A stretch of DNA of 64,000 nt from Acephala macrosclerotiorum (Eukaryota > Ascomycota > Leotiomycetes > Helotiales > Mollisiaceae): assembly GCA_014904845.1 (NCBI GenBank), contig MU119392.1, positions 1-64,000 of the forward strand. Direction: 5' to 3'. This document shows positions 12,641 to 25,672 of this stretch, in pieces (the stretch's first letter is position 1; each line of letters opens with the position of its first letter). A program made the position numbers and the translations under genes. The notes beneath the pieces were generated by a model. It was not told the DNA's origin, ran no database searches, and worked only from the letters and a program-made list of their open reading frames with translations.

Positions 12641-14638
12641 GATGAAGAGCTTTCAAGGACGTAGCGATAAGTTGACGACTTCGAGAGGAAGAGAAAAAAG
12701 AGAGACGACTTGCTTGAAACAGAAGTAGCTTTGGTGCGAGATGTCTGATACCACTACCCAAATTTCTGAATAATCGGATAAGAAAGTCGGGAGAGCTGTC
12801 ATTTTTATACCAGCTCTCGAAGAGGCTCAGAGATCTTCTCGTCCCTGTCAAGCGTGTCCGAAGTTCCAAGATTTTGTGGGACAACATGCTTATTTAGAAA
12901 ACGGCTTCAAAACACCCCGAACGAGGACCTGTCAAAAACCTCAAACACAGCTAATGCACACAATTCTACTCCCTTGAGTCAAAATTATGAAAGAACAAAT
13001 GGAAGCCAAGAATTGATCGTCCCGACTCGTTCGGCGCAATGCTGACAGGAGGCTCGGAGCGTTGTTCTGCCAGGAAGGGAAAGGCTCGGCTTGACACAAC
13101 GGCCGTAAGTAGGATTCCGGAGTAGAAAGCCAACAATTAGGACTAATGCTATGGTAGCACAGATGGTATATAAGATGATTACGCAGCCATTTGGCAACTG
13201 CGCAAACAAGTCCCGATCAAGAAATGCGGGTACCGCTCATTGTGGCGTTCTGCGCTACATGCATACGTAGTAAGGTCACCTAGGAAGCGAATGCGATTTG
13301 GGACGTCAATTACGGCCGCAACGACAACCCCCCAGTACATTGAACAAGAACAGTTGTTTATCGGGCGTATCTTCTACAGGATGAGTTTATCGCATCGCAT
13401 TCGCGATGAGAGGCTTTAGCGGATGATGCCCGAGAAGTCGAAAGAGCGTGCTGCACCAGATTGAATCGTCGACGCGTCATCTGTCGACTGTTCTCTTCAT
13501 TCCGTGCGGCAACCTGCAGTACGAGATACTGTCAGGCCATGAATGGCATACGCTTAGAAGGATTGAAAGGCTTCGTTCTCATTGTTCTCCGTGTCTGTTG
13601 TTGTTATTGTTATTGTTGTTGTTCTTGGAATTCCAAGGTTGGCGTGAAAACTCGCCGACCATATCACGTGCTGGTACAATTCCATTCATAATTTGTCGTA
13701 GCAATCATCTACGTATTGTACGATGCAAAATCATGCTGGGACTCTTGATGAATAACTTCTATGGCAGATCTCTAAAGATTCAAAGACAATCGCCGTAAAC
13801 ATCACGTGATTTAAAAGATGGTCATGATGAGGACCTTAGGCTCGAGTTTGGCTTTTGAGTTTGGCTTTTGAGTTCGAGAAGATTTCTTTTCTTCGTTTAT
13901 GTCTTAGATGCTGTCTCCTCCTACATATTCTCCAGCAACCATTTTACTACTACTTGGTGACGCTCAACTTGTAGAGGCTTTTCTTGTCAAATACAGCGAA
14001 TGAGCGCTGTAAGAACCTCTATCTCAGGCACTGGTCTACACGCGGCCCTCAGCAATTGAAACGGAATACAACACGAATGGCGAACAGCAGTGAGCATGTC
14101 TCGAAAATTTGAGGTTCGAGGTGATGCCATGCCGCTTCGGTAAGGACTCAGGATTACTTGGTATAGCCAATGATGAGTTTACAAATTCCAAACGCCGAAC
14201 GCCGTACCTGCATACGTTTAATGGGATGGTATCCAAACATGCAATTCTCAACGCCGCAAGTGTCTCATGTAGCTGGCATTGATTGCTGAATTTGTGGAAG
14301 CTTCTATTTCTAAGTTCCGATGGTTTGTAATCGCTCCAAGCGGCGCATGCGGCTGACAATTGCTATCTCTGGGATACGCAGTATATCTTCGAATTCCACC
14401 CCCTCTTTCATCAGCGCAGGATTACCAAGCGATCCTGGAATCAGACATAGTGAATCAAATATTGGCTTGATGGTTGGATATGAAATGGTGCCCATGGGTT
14501 TCATTTTGAACACTGACCAGCCTCAGATGTCTTCAAATACCAACGTGTTCCGACTTGAATCCTGCATTCTTCAGAGTATCCCACCATCCAGAACCACTCA
14601 AATCCTTTACAACACCATTTATCTTCCAGGACGTTATA
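12641..14638. other. 2-kb intergenic stretch, no gene seen
   Basis: Between the divergent RTA1-like gene and the SDR pseudogene. It has only short overlapping frames. It includes a GTT/ATT trinucleotide run near 13600-13625, two CACGTG sites (about 13665 and 13803) and a 13-bp tandem duplication (TTTGGCTTTTGAG) near 13845-13870. Confidence 0.6.
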
Positions 14639-15543
14639 ATGGCTTCATACCTCATCACTGGCGCCTCCAGAGGCCTCGGCCTAGAACTGGCCCGTCAGCT
14701 TAGTTCCCTCTCCACCTCAGAAGTCAGCAAAGTCTTTGCAGCGGCACGAGGAGATGCCCCTGCACTTGACGAGCTCGCCAAAGGTTCATCTGGCCGAATA
14801 GTTGTTATCAAACTCGATGCCGCCAACGAAGCATCCATCAAGCAGGCAGCGGTGCAAGTGGAAGCAAACCTGGACAGTAAGGGCCTAGATGTCTTGATCA
14901 ACAATGCCGGAATATTGCAATACGCTCCTAAAGGAGTGAATTCAATGTAAGCCAGCGCTTACCTAAGCGCATTCGACAGATTAGCTAAATCACTCGGACA
15001 ATCTCACAGAAAGCTTCACAACCAATGTCCTTGGAGTCCACTGGGTGACCAGAGCCTTCCTCCCACTCCTACAAAAAGGCTCCCTGAAGAAAGTCGTCAA
15101 CATGTAAGACGATAATCAACCCCCAAACCCTTCCTCAGTGCTAACAAGACAAAGCTCAAGCACCATCGGTTCCATCGCGTATGCTAGCTTCGTCTATCTA
15201 CCCCCAGCCCCAGCATACAAGATTACCAAAGCAGCTCTGACGCCCTAACCGTCCAGTACGCCCTTGATTATGAGAAGGAAGGCTTCACAATCGTTGCATT
15301 CAGTCCTGGCGTATATACCCAATTCCCATTCACAACACAGACTACTGATATTGGTGTTTAGTGGCTCCGCACCAATCTTAGTAGTGAGACGGCAGATTTA
15401 TCTGTTGAGCAAGGCGCTAAGGCGTCGCTGGAGAAGACCATAGGTGCGGGGAAGGAACGGAACGGACAGTTCATGAAGATTGAAATCAAAGGGTGGGAGA
15501 AGGTTGAGGGGAGGAACCAGTATGGAGTTAATGTTCCTTTGTG
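14639..15543 (+). pseudogene. Short-chain dehydrogenase/reductase, frameshifted
   Basis: The first exon from ATG 14639 has the Rossmann motif TGASRGLG near residue 7 and NNAG near residue 90, as in classical SDRs that use NAD(P). Later exons read ESFTTNVLGVH, then VVNISSTIGSIAYASF across a clean GT..AG intron (about 15101-15153), and the YxxxK active-site pair as YKITK. Just after this a single base is missing at about 15240, so the frame slips before ALTVQYALDYE. A TAG at 15359-15361 interrupts the C-terminal part, which otherwise runs to 15543. The first intron (about 14930-14985) also has no junction that keeps frame without using a weak GTGAAT donor. The carbonyl-reductase-like protein would have been about 250 residues, but it cannot be made whole as written. 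A sequencing error could explain the deletion but not the stop. Confidence 0.8.
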
Positions 15544-15884
15544 ATGGCTGTGTGGCTGCCTTTACCAATACCAATTTAGTCGTCTCTGAACTTAGTACGG
15601 CAGTTGAGAGATAACGAGGGACGAATACAATTCTTGTCAATGAATTTGCTGAGTATGGGGTTCCAAGTTGCAGATTCCCAGGCTCAAAAACTTAAACTGT
15701 TTTGGTTTGTGCGAACTCTCCGCATTGCATTCGTTCTACGACTTCCTCATAAAGCACTCACTTTTTCTCCTCATTTCTCATTCACAACCTCACCAGTCTC
15801 CTTCGTAGGATCCGACACCGACTCCGCAGCACTAGTCGACACACTGACCGGTTCAGCCTTCCCGTTTTTGCTAGTAACAGCACC

Positions 15885-18246
15885 CTAAGCTAACCGTCCC
15901 TCTCTCGCAAGAACATCACGACCATCGACCAAAGGATAAACTACTGCAACAAGAAGACAAAAGAACGGCCGTATTTCCGAGACGACTGTCCATCCCATGA
16001 AGAACTGCGTGTTCCATTAGCTGACCTTTTTCCTTGGTTCGAAATCTCGAAGACATACCGGTTTCGTAAAAACACAATCCCGATACAAAGGCAACGGCCC
16101 AAAACCCAAGTTAACAGCCCAATCACAATACCAAACACACTAGCAATTGTATCAGCTCGCTTCAAGCGATTGATCTCTGATTGAGGAAAGGGATGAACGA
16201 CATTGTCTAGATCGCTGATGATTCGTACTGCGTTGTTGTCGGCGTTGCTGATTCCTGCTAATTCGGAGGCGGTGAAGATCTTGTCTTCGTGGACTGAGTT
16301 GAGAAGGCGGAAAACGCACCAGTCGAAGCCTTGGGGCTGTGGGGGATGTGAGCTTAATTGTTCAGGAAAACAGAGCACATGGGGGAAGGTTGGGTACCTT
16401 GATGTATGTGATGACGATTGAATAGATAGCTGATGAAAATGTTGATGTCAGGGCCCCCCATAGACATGGAAGTTGACCTTCAAGTGTCAGGACATTGATG
16501 CTACCGGAATACGCGTATGCTGCGCCGATCCAGACAGCAATTCCACTCGCCTGTGCATATCAGTATGAGTAGCAAATTCAAAGAAGATGAGTAGCAAATT
16601 CAAAGAAGATGAGTTATCCGACCCACCAATCCGAGAAGTGGAGAGATGATAACAGCTGCTTTGGGCTGCTTCCTCCACAGGATAGTAAAAGGTATCGGTA
16701 ACATTCCCGGACAGATAACCGTAGCCAAGAAATAACCCATCCAGTTCAGATCAATACCTCCGTAATGCAAAGCTGTAGCAAAGGTCGGAGCGAAGATTCC
16801 GAAGCCCAGGACTGACCAATGAGAAACTCTGATGACCTGCTTGTCGGAGGCGTGCGGGTTGGTGTAGGTTCGGTAGATATCGAAGGATGAGAAGGAGGGC
16901 GAAAGCCCCACCTTTGCCTGCTATCGCTATACAGGTGTAGGGAAGCACGTATCCCGCATTGATCTCTGCTGTCGTCATCAATCTTGGATACGTTGGGAAG
17001 ATGGAGCTGATTTCAAGCCCATAGCTGCCAGACCTGCTGTCGTACCGACAGCCCAGGGTACTAAGAAATAAGCAATGCCTCCAAGCATATATCCTGGCAT
17101 CGCAGCACCTGTATCAGCAGCATATCCCTTTTGCCAGAAACTCGTATCCATAATCACTAATGCAAAATCACTAAGTGAGTGCATAAGTCTAAATATGACA
17201 GCACCCTTTGATTTGAAAGTCAGTGCTGAGCTGAGTTAGTTACCGCTGATTGATCGGGTCTCGTCTCGTTGGGCCAGTACATCGTAAAGGGATCCTAAGC
17301 CGTTGACAGCGGGGTTGTTGAAGGTACGAATTGTGAGGAAGCATAAGAGGATCATTACAACGGTAGTATGGCTGAATCTTTGTCAGCCAGAACGAGAGTT
17401 GTGTGGGGTAGCTGCGAGCTTACACATAATCAGTTAAGAATGTTGCTTTCAGCCCACCTGCCACGGTATAGATGACTACGCCCAAGGGAAAAAGAAACGT
17501 AGAAGTTATCACGTGCATGCCAGTGAGTGCTGTAATCACACCAGCAGCTCCGAGGATCATGGATGTGACAGAGAGAATGTTGGTGACGAGGCAGAGGAAG
17601 ATGAACACTCCATGTGCTGCCGGGCCGTACCGAAGCTTGACAATTTCCAGGACCGTGTGCCCATTCCTTCAAGGACGGTTAGCCGGGTGCTTATCTGCAG
17701 GAGTAGGGAACTCACGGTATCTTGACTTTTGCATGGATTGCCAAGACTGTCATGAGAGCGATTTGGATTGTGCAACCAGCTGCATACCAAAACGGAGCTG
17801 GAATGAGGATCCGGTTAGCCGGAGTGCCCAACAACACAACATATGTTTGAGAGTTGGAAGAGGTGAAGTCACACCAGCAATTCCGTAAAGGTAACCTTGA
17901 GCTGCAGTCCAGATGATAGCAGTCCTATTAACAGTGAGTCATCCCACGTTTCCCAAGTAGATCTTGATGAATGCTTACGCCCACATCCAAGAGGAAATCA
18001 CGGCTGAAGCAGTCAGACCTGTCCCGACGGAACGATTGGCGACCATGAACCTGGCTTGTTAGCTCGTTCAAGAAGGAACGACGAAGCAGGGGGTACAAAC
18101 ATCTCTGAATGATCAGATCTCTCATTCATGTACGTCGCCAAAAATTGAGTAATAAGTGTCATCCCGATGCCAAAAACGAATCCGAAGCCGATTGTAACCC
18201 CATAACTAGCTCCTTGCGGGAGGAGAATGATTGCTTGTTCGGACAT
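15885..18246 (-). pseudogene. DUR3-like sodium:solute (urea/polyamine) symporter, broken
   Basis: Many exons on the minus strand together cover a full sodium:solute symporter of the DUR3 type: GASYGVTIGFGFVFGIGMTL at the start, ANRSVGTGLTASAVISSWMW, AAQGYLYGIAG, FLTDYVHTTVVM, MDTSFWQKGYAAD, MTTAEINAGYVLPY, SFDIYRTY and a C-terminal VVYPLVDGRD. The family imports urea (and in some members polyamines) across the plasma membrane. Four lesions are visible: a TAA at 17236-17238 where an aromatic residue is usual after SISGN, a lost base near 17018, a deletion of about 20 codons within a membrane segment near 16900-16915, and a lost base near 16100. One intron (about 16565-16608) carries a 22-bp tandem duplication. 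The start at 18246 follows the family; 18270 is an upstream in-frame ATG. Confidence 0.85.
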
Positions 18247-19058
18247 TATGAGAGCTCCGTTCCAATACAAGACTTGGAAGTTGAATCTGGAGGCAAGACA
18301 AAGTGGCGCCTCGCAAACATGCTCCGCGGGGAACGGTGGGATTTATACGCAAAGACATCTGGGTCAACCTGAAGATTTGCTGACTCGACAAAAAAATATA
18401 TGGAGCTCCTCCAGGCACTCCGATGCTCCGAATCTCGCGGGTCACTGCCACGGGTACAACTTGCTTGCGATAATAATCTGGACTTGGGAAATGCAAAGAA
18501 AGGATTCATATCATGTCACCGCATAGACCCACAGAAGATGAGAAGTTTAACTTCATTGTTGAGTTGCTATTCGAATAGCATCGATGGGATCCGATCCATA
18601 TAAACTCGCATTTTAGCCTCCGTACCTGGGGCACTCGAAGGGCGAGGCAAGGCTAGCTGGGTTGGCTCATGCTGAAACGATGTCTTCAGCCAATGAAACC
18701 TTATGTTGAACTGGCCAAGAGCAGTTTATGCAAGGCTGAGGCAGCGAAAGTGGATGCAGGTAAGAAGGGCCAAAATCGCACATCACGTCTGAACACTGAA
18801 GCACGACATAGCGGGTCGCAATGAGCAGTTCCACAGCTGCAGGCCTTTGACTATGTCAAAAGTGGGATAGCTCCCTGTGATTTGCGGCAGCAAGGTTCCT
18901 TCTAGATACCAAAATTGCCCCGACAGAGTCTCACGAGCTAGCACGGAATCGTTGGAGGGGTTTCAGAGGTTTTTGGAAAAGACAAGAGCTCCAGTGCCAT
19001 CATTTCGTAAATACGCAGACTCATTTCAGCTTTGAGAAAAAGGATCAACTTGTCAAAA
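18247..19058. other. Intergenic, no gene seen
   Basis: Lies between the 5' ends of the divergent DUR3-like and monooxygenase pseudogenes, so it would have been a shared promoter region. Only short random frames are present. Confidence 0.5.
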
Positions 19059-20335
19059 ATGGCAGAAAAGACTACCCGAAAGAAATGGATCATGAATGCA
19101 TTCGCGATGTTTACCCCAGGTCATCTTTCATCAGGTAACAACATGATGCCATTCTGATAGCCTTCCACGCGGTTGAAAGCATCTCTTCTCGCAATTGGAC
19201 TGACAGAATCTAGGGCAATGGAGACACCCAAAGGGCCGCGCAGGTGATTATTCAGATCTGGAATACTGGACGGATCTCGCAAAGACACTAGAAGCTGGAA
19301 AGTTCCACGGTCTTTCCTCGCTGACCACCTGGGCATATACGATGTGTACAAAGGCCGTGTAGGATGGAATATTGTGACGTCGTATCTGGACAGTGCTGCA
19401 AAAGTGTTCGGTCTAGACGAGTAGATTCCACACAACCAGCGATATGAACGAGCGGAGGAGTATTTAGAAGTGGTGTATAAGTTACTCGAAGGAAGCTGGA
19501 AGGAGGACTCGAGGATAAAGGATGCTGCATCGGGAAGATACAGTGCATCGGAAAGAGTTCGAGCAATCCAGCACAATGGGTACCTTCCAGAGCTTGGTAT
19601 CTCAAATCACATGGCACGGGACGCTGATGGTTCGTCAGAAAATACTTCAAGATCAAGGCTACTCACCAGCTTCACCCCTCAATTCAGCGTACGCCATTTC
19701 TTCTCCAAGCAGGCGCCTCTAGCGCGGGCAAGAATTTTGCATCGAAACATTCTGAGGCCATGTTCCTTCCGGGACTGGAGCCACATAAGGTACGAAAAGA
19801 GGTAGAAGACGTTCGGTATGCAGGTTATCGCCTTCAGAGGATTCGTAGCTAATCAGTTGATAGGGCACGATTGGCAGCACATAGCAGGACTAAAAACAGT
19901 CTAAAGTTCCTCGCTAGCGTTCTTATCATAGTCGACGAGACGGACGAGAAAGCTCAGGCAAAATACCAGAGTTATCTTCAGTATGCAGATCTCGAGGGTG
20001 CTGCAGCTCTGTTCAGCGGTTGGATCGATCACGATCTCTCAAAGTGCGGCAAGGACGAGGACTTTAAGTTCACCGGAAGTGGTGCCATTCAGTCAATGGT
20101 CAATACATGGTCAGCGACGATACCAAGCACTAATGGCGTGAAGTGGACGCGTCGACGAGTGCTCCAGGAGCTCGCAATTGGCGGGGCTCACCCACGAGCC
20201 ATTGGACCCCCGGAGACTGTGGCTGATAACTTGCAGAATTGGGTTGATGTCGCTGGTATAGACGGATTCAATCTTTCGTATGCGATATCTCCAGGAGGTT
20301 TTGAGGACATGATCAAATATCTATGGCCAGAATAG
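19059..20335 (+). pseudogene. FMN-dependent monooxygenase (NtaA/SnaA/DszA type), broken
   Basis: From ATG 19059 the frame begins KKWIMNAFAMFTPGHLSSG, the start typical of flavin-dependent monooxygenases of the bacterial luciferase superfamily that oxidise nitrilotriacetate-like or sulfur compounds. The middle is shredded. Pieces such as GKFHGL-like, HNQRYERAEEYLEVVYKLL, TPFLLQAGASSAGKNFASKH and AMFLPGLEPHKVRKE appear in different frames with several stops between. The last ~150 codons (19871-20335) are open and end FEDMIKYLWPE. Many small indels are needed to explain this, and about 100 codons of the barrel appear missing or scrambled. A Copia element inserted only 8 bp after the stop codon. 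It lies beside the broken DUR3-like and SDR genes. Confidence 0.8.
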
Positions 20336-20342
20336 AGAAAGA

Positions 20343-20399
20343 TGTTAGACTTTCGAGTGGTTTTAGTGCTGAGTAAGCACTGCAATGGATATAATGTCC
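20343..20399 (+). repeat. 5' LTR of Copia element (visible part)
   Basis: 57 bp identical to the first 57 bp of the 3' LTR; the rest is lost in the run of N. It starts TGTTAGACTT and is preceded by the AAAGA duplication. Confidence 0.9.
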
Positions 20400-21024
20400 N
20401 NNNNNNNNNNNNNNNNNNNNNNNNNNNNNNNNNNNNNNNNNNNNNNNNNNNNNNNNNNNNNNNNNNNNNNNNNNNNNNNNNNNNNNNNNNNNNNNNNNNN
20501 NNNNNNNNNNNNNNNNNNNNNNNNNNNNNNNNNNNNNNNNNNNNNNNNNNNNNNNNNNNNNNNNNNNNNNNNNNNNNNNNNNNNNNNNNNNNNNNNNNNN
20601 NNNNNNNNNNNNNNNNNNNNNNNNNNNNNNNNNNNNNNNNNNNNNNNNNNNNNNNNNNNNNNNNNNNNNNNNNNNNNNNNNNNNNNNNNNNNNNNNNNNN
20701 NNNNNNNNNNNNNNNNNNNNNNNNNNNNNNNNNNNNNNNNNNNNNNNNNNNNNNNNNNNNNNNNNNNNNNNNNNNNNNNNNNNNNNNNNNNNNNNNNNNN
20801 NNNNNNNNNNNNNNNNNNNNNNNNNNNNNNNNNNNNNNNNNNNNNNNNNNNNNNNNNNNNNNNNNNNNNNNNNNNNNNNNNNNNNNNNNNNNNNNNNNNN
20901 NNNNNNNNNNNNNNNNNNNNNNNNNNNNNNNNNNNNNNNNNNNNNNNNNNNNNNNNNNNNNNNNNNNNNNNNNNNNNNNNNNNNNNNNNNNNNNNNNNNN
21001 NNNNNNNNNNNNNNNNNNNNNNNN
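20400..21024. other. Assembly gap (625 N)
   Basis: An unresolved run of N hides the rest of the 5' LTR, the primer-binding site and the start of gag. The length may be an estimate. Confidence 1.
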
Positions 21025-24000
21025 ACCGATGATGAGATCCTAGATCGAATCATAGCAGCTATCCCTGAGAACAGCAATTACGAGGGCACGAAATATCATA
21101 TTCTCCGTCTGCCAAAGGCCGAGCGCACACTCGATAAAGCGATCACTATACTGCAAGTCCATGACAAGAGAGAGACCTCAGCAACTGCAAACTACACTCG
21201 TGGAGAAGGACAACAGCGTGGTCGTGGGCAACCTCGTGGTGGCAGACAAGCTAGAAACAGGGGGCGAAGGACTGATCGCGGTAGTCGCAACAACAACAAC
21301 AATAGATACCGTGGAAAGAAGAGAGGCAATCGTGGAGGATTTGGATTATCAGCATCTCGTCCTGCAAGATCTAAAGATCGTCGAGACGATGATAGCGATA
21401 ACGGGGAACCCGTTGATTATAATGAGCTTGATCCAAATCAATGTGGTTGGTGTATGCGCTATGGGCATCATGAGATTGAGTGTAGGACAAAACGGAGGAG
21501 TAGGAAGGCTGACAGAAGACAAGATCAGAAGAACTCTGAGCAAGCAAAGACTGCAACAGCTGAACCTACCACCAGAGCAAGTATGGTGACTGTAGGCAAG
21601 ACACAATGGAGTCCCTTCTCTTCTGTTTACTTCATCGTATCCATGGCACTTTCACTAGTGATAATAGTGCTTACTCGACTGCTATTCAAGAATAAGACTG
21701 AGAGACATACCGAGCGTCTACATATGAGCTCTGTCTACTACTCTCGATGGATGAAAGCCTACACTGGTAGAGGACAATCCTCACTCTCACCATTCTCACC
21801 AACTCGAGCACTGATCGGACGAGCTCAGGCTCTACCACCTGCTCTAGACTCTGGTGCCTCGAAACACTTCAGTGGTGTGCAATCTGATTTCATACACTTA
21901 AAACGCTGGCAAACACTAAATAAGGTTGTCACGGCAGACGGCACTACTGTAGACGCGATTAAATATCAAGATCAAGTTTGGATAATTTCTCAAGGAGAGC
22001 TGAGACTCAGAGAAGTCTAATATGTGCCAAGTTTTGGAGTAGTGAGATTAATCTCTATTCTACAACTTATGGAAGATGGAATATCGGTTATATTTAAGAG
22101 AGGACGAGCAATTGGTATTACAAATGATGGAAATGGGGAGGTGATATTCACAGTTCCCAAGAATTCTAGAGATAACCTCTTTATGCTAAATCAATGCCAA
22201 AATATCAGTAATACTATTGCATATCCGGCGAATATTGCCACGGATGCATCGACGAGAACCCGATTATCAACAGAGCTCTTCGAAGCAATAAATCCTGAGG
22301 AAACTCTGTAAGAGCTCATGCACCGACGTCTTGGTCACATCAACTATAATGCACTTCGAAAACTGGTCGATGTTACAGACATGAAAATGCCGAGATTCAG
22401 ACCATATGCTGGGCATGAAACATGTGAAGCTTGTGCAGCGGGCAAAATCAAGGAAACCTTTAGAAAGAAGACAGACAGCAGAGTTACCAGAAAAGGGAAA
22501 AGACTGCATGGTGATATTTCTGGTAAATTGCCCAAGTCCTATAAAAAGAATCAATATTTCCTTCTAATTACGGACGACGCAACACGGTGCTCTTGGATCA
22601 GACTTCTAAAAGATAAGAGTGCGAGAGAAATCCAGCCTCACATTCGTGAAGTCTGTGGAATCATCAAGAGAGATACAGGAGAGGATATTGCCTACTTTAG
22701 GTGTGACAATAGATCGGGCGAGTTCGGGGAAGATTTTTAAGGATGGCTCAAAACATTGCCCAGTTTTTTTAGGTATGAGCTTTGTCCACTATACAAACAC
22801 TCATTGAATGGTGTTATTGAGCGAGCAATACAAACAATAAACAATACCGCCAGGTCTATAATTTACGAGGCCAAGCTTCCATTGATCTTTTGGGACTATG
22901 CCGTAGAGCATGCAATTTAGATCAAGAATAGAGTGCCAACGGACGCACTTCTATGGCCAGTCCCGGAACCTGGATCAGAGGACCAAGGGACATGCATTCC
23001 ACTTAAAGCCTATACTGGAAGGAAGTTAGACCCTCTAGTATTGCAGAAAACTCTGGTTGCTTTTGGATGTCAGGCCAACATTAAAAAGCTCAAGGATCAA
23101 CCAGATAAATAGACTCCTAGGACCAAAGAGGAGCATATCTTCGTAGGCATCACTGGAAACAGTATCTACAAGCTGTTGAACTGCAGAACATTGAAAGAGA
23201 CCCTCTCAGTTGATATTAAGTTCCATGAATACAAGTTCCCAGAGCTCTTTATCCCTCAAGAGTTCAAGCATATTGTAGCAAATCTGCCTATTGCTAATGA
23301 TACAATCTACGATCACATCGTTATTAATACACCAATTGATCACTCCCCTGGTAATGAGATGATTAATAGCACTAAAACACGTGCTGATGAAAATGATGGT
23401 GCTGAAATAAGTACTTGTGAAAATAGAGCTGAAATAAGCCCAGAATTAGTAGTCAAACAAAACCCTAGTACCCAAAGCTCTAATCAAACTCAAAAGCAAC
23501 ATCCACCTCAAATATCAAGAGTCAGCAATCGAACGATCAAGAGAACCAAGAATCCTTATAATTCCCTTGCCAAGGCGAAGAGAACAGCAAACAGCGAATT
23601 GGACAATAAGGAGATGCCCTTCTCTCAAACGGTGAAACAGCTAGTAAAGGCTTTGAACGCTATCCACTTGAACGAAGGGAAATCATCTTCTCTAAGTGTG
23701 CCCAGCGTCCCATTCGAGTTTCTGACCGTTGATAAGGCCTTAAAGGAGGACGCTTTTAATTGGATGAAAGCAATCGTTACTGAACTCGAAACTCTTCAAA
23801 AGACAGGCACTTATGAGATTATCACAAAGAGGCCACCAAGTGGTAGAAAGATCATTTCAAGCAAATGGATGCTGAAGAAAAGGTTCAATACTCGTGGTAG
23901 ACTGACCCGGCGTAAAGCTAGGATTGTCATCAGAGGATTCGAGCAAACCTACGGCATTGACTACTTTGAGACGTTTGCCTCTGTCATGAGATACACAACT

Positions 24001-25320
24001 CTACGGATACTCTTGGCACTTGCTACAGAGCATAATCTAGAGATAGATCACATTAACATAGATTCAGCGTTCCTGAACCCTCCTCTTAAAGAGGAGATTT
24101 ACATGGAAATCCCTGAATTCTTTCATGAACTTCACCCTGAACTCAAAGGCAGAGATACTTACCTCCTACTCAAGAAATCACTCTACGAACTCAAACAAGC
24201 TCCTCGAGCATGGCTCGATGAAGTCAAGCAATACTTCGAAAAACTGAAGCTTACCGCATCTGAAGCTGATCCCAATCTCTTCATAAAAAAAAGAATCTAC
24301 ATTCTCTTGTTTGTCGACGATATACTGATCATTGGAAACAAAGCAAACACGAACGCTATCAAGGCCAAGATCAGGGGGCGTTAAAAGAGCAAAAATCTCA
24401 GCCCTGCTACCGTCTTCGTAGGATTCCAGATCGAGAGAGATCGCGAGAATTACACTCTCACAATCCATCAAGAGATGTATACAAACAAGCTATTGCTACG
24501 GCTCGGTCTCGAACACTCGAATCAAACGAATCTACCATTCCCGCAAGGCACAGTTCTACGAGAAGGAGAGGAGGAAAACTGGCTGAGCGAAGACGATCTC
24601 TATCTCTACAAACAGATCATTAGTACTACAATCTATCTAGCTAATTGCACGAGACCAGATATCAGCTATCACGTCAACCAACTTGCCAGATTCATGTCCA
24701 ACGCGTGCCTCGAACACCTACGTTTTGCGAAGCAGCTTTTCCGATATCTCAATAGAACGAGAACGATGGGAATCACTTACAAAGGAACGTCGATCAAAAG
24801 TTACAGCATATTCTCCGACTCTACGTGGGGGACCGAAGACGACCGCAAATCGTTCCTAAAATGGGTGGTAATACTGAAAAATGGAGCAGTTTCATAGGCA
24901 GCACAAAAACAACGAAGCACAGCACAAAGCTCGATGGAAGCAGAGATTATGGCAGCGAATGAAGCCGCAAAAGAAGCAGCTTGATTGGAGAAACTATAGC
25001 CGGAAATCATCAAAGAACCCCTCAAAGAACCTCCTACTCTATATTGCGACAATCTCTCTGCGATCGATTTTAGCACGAATACGAAGTTCTCGAACAAATC
25101 CAAGCATATTGAAGTCCGATACTTCTACATAAAGAACGATATAATTGCTAGAAACAGATTGAAAGTAGAATCAATTCCAAAGAACGATCAAATCGCAGAC
25201 ATTTTTACGAAATAACTACTTTACGATCGGTTTACGACTCACAAGGCTACAATGGGTTTGAATGAGGACTGGTTTGATACAGAGAAGGCTGTGGCGCTGC
25301 TCACGGATTTCAAGGATTAG
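21025..25320 (+). pseudogene. Copia gag-pol, one frame with ten stops
   Basis: A single frame runs from the gap edge to the TAG at 25318. In order it shows an Arg/Gly/Asn-rich gag tail, a CCHC zinc knuckle (CX2CX4HX4C, 21442-21483), a protease DSGAS motif at about 21847, the integrase HHCC region (HRRLGH ... CEACAAGK, 22321-22450), the core with FRCDN and ERAIQT, and an RVT_2 reverse transcriptase (SKWMLKKR, ARIVIRGF, FAS, YGLKQAP-like YELKQAP, FVDDILI at about 24310). RNase H follows (SDSTWG, then SSMEAEIMAA), and the end reads ADIFTK. Internal stops are at 22018, 22309, 22738, 22918, 23110, 24382, 24895, 24982, 24997 and 25213. No frameshift is needed anywhere. The copy cannot be autonomous. 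Confidence 0.9.
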
Positions 25321-25672
25321 GACAACAGTAGTAAAAGGACGAGCTGGGACAAGACGAAGGCCCTTTTGGGCAGATCTGGAGCACTCTTTGGCTGTGGAAT
25401 AGGAGCTGGAAATGCCCTATTTAGGACCGAACTCCCACAGGGAGAGTAGGCCCTTCCTAGCTCTCTATAAGCTCTTCTACGAAGCAGCTGAGACTAGCGC
25501 CACAGAGTTTAATGAGGCTCTTTACGACGATTCGACGCTGCAATTGATAAGAGATAAGGGACGATAGATCACAATGATGGTTGGTGCGATGGTCACGTGA
25601 AGACATTGATTATTTACATCACTTTGGACATTGGAATGGATATATCTCTACAGTGCTCCTCAGCAAGGGGCG

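Noticed and set aside
20313..21077. Frames made of unknown residues
   Set aside because: They run through the run of N and are artefacts.
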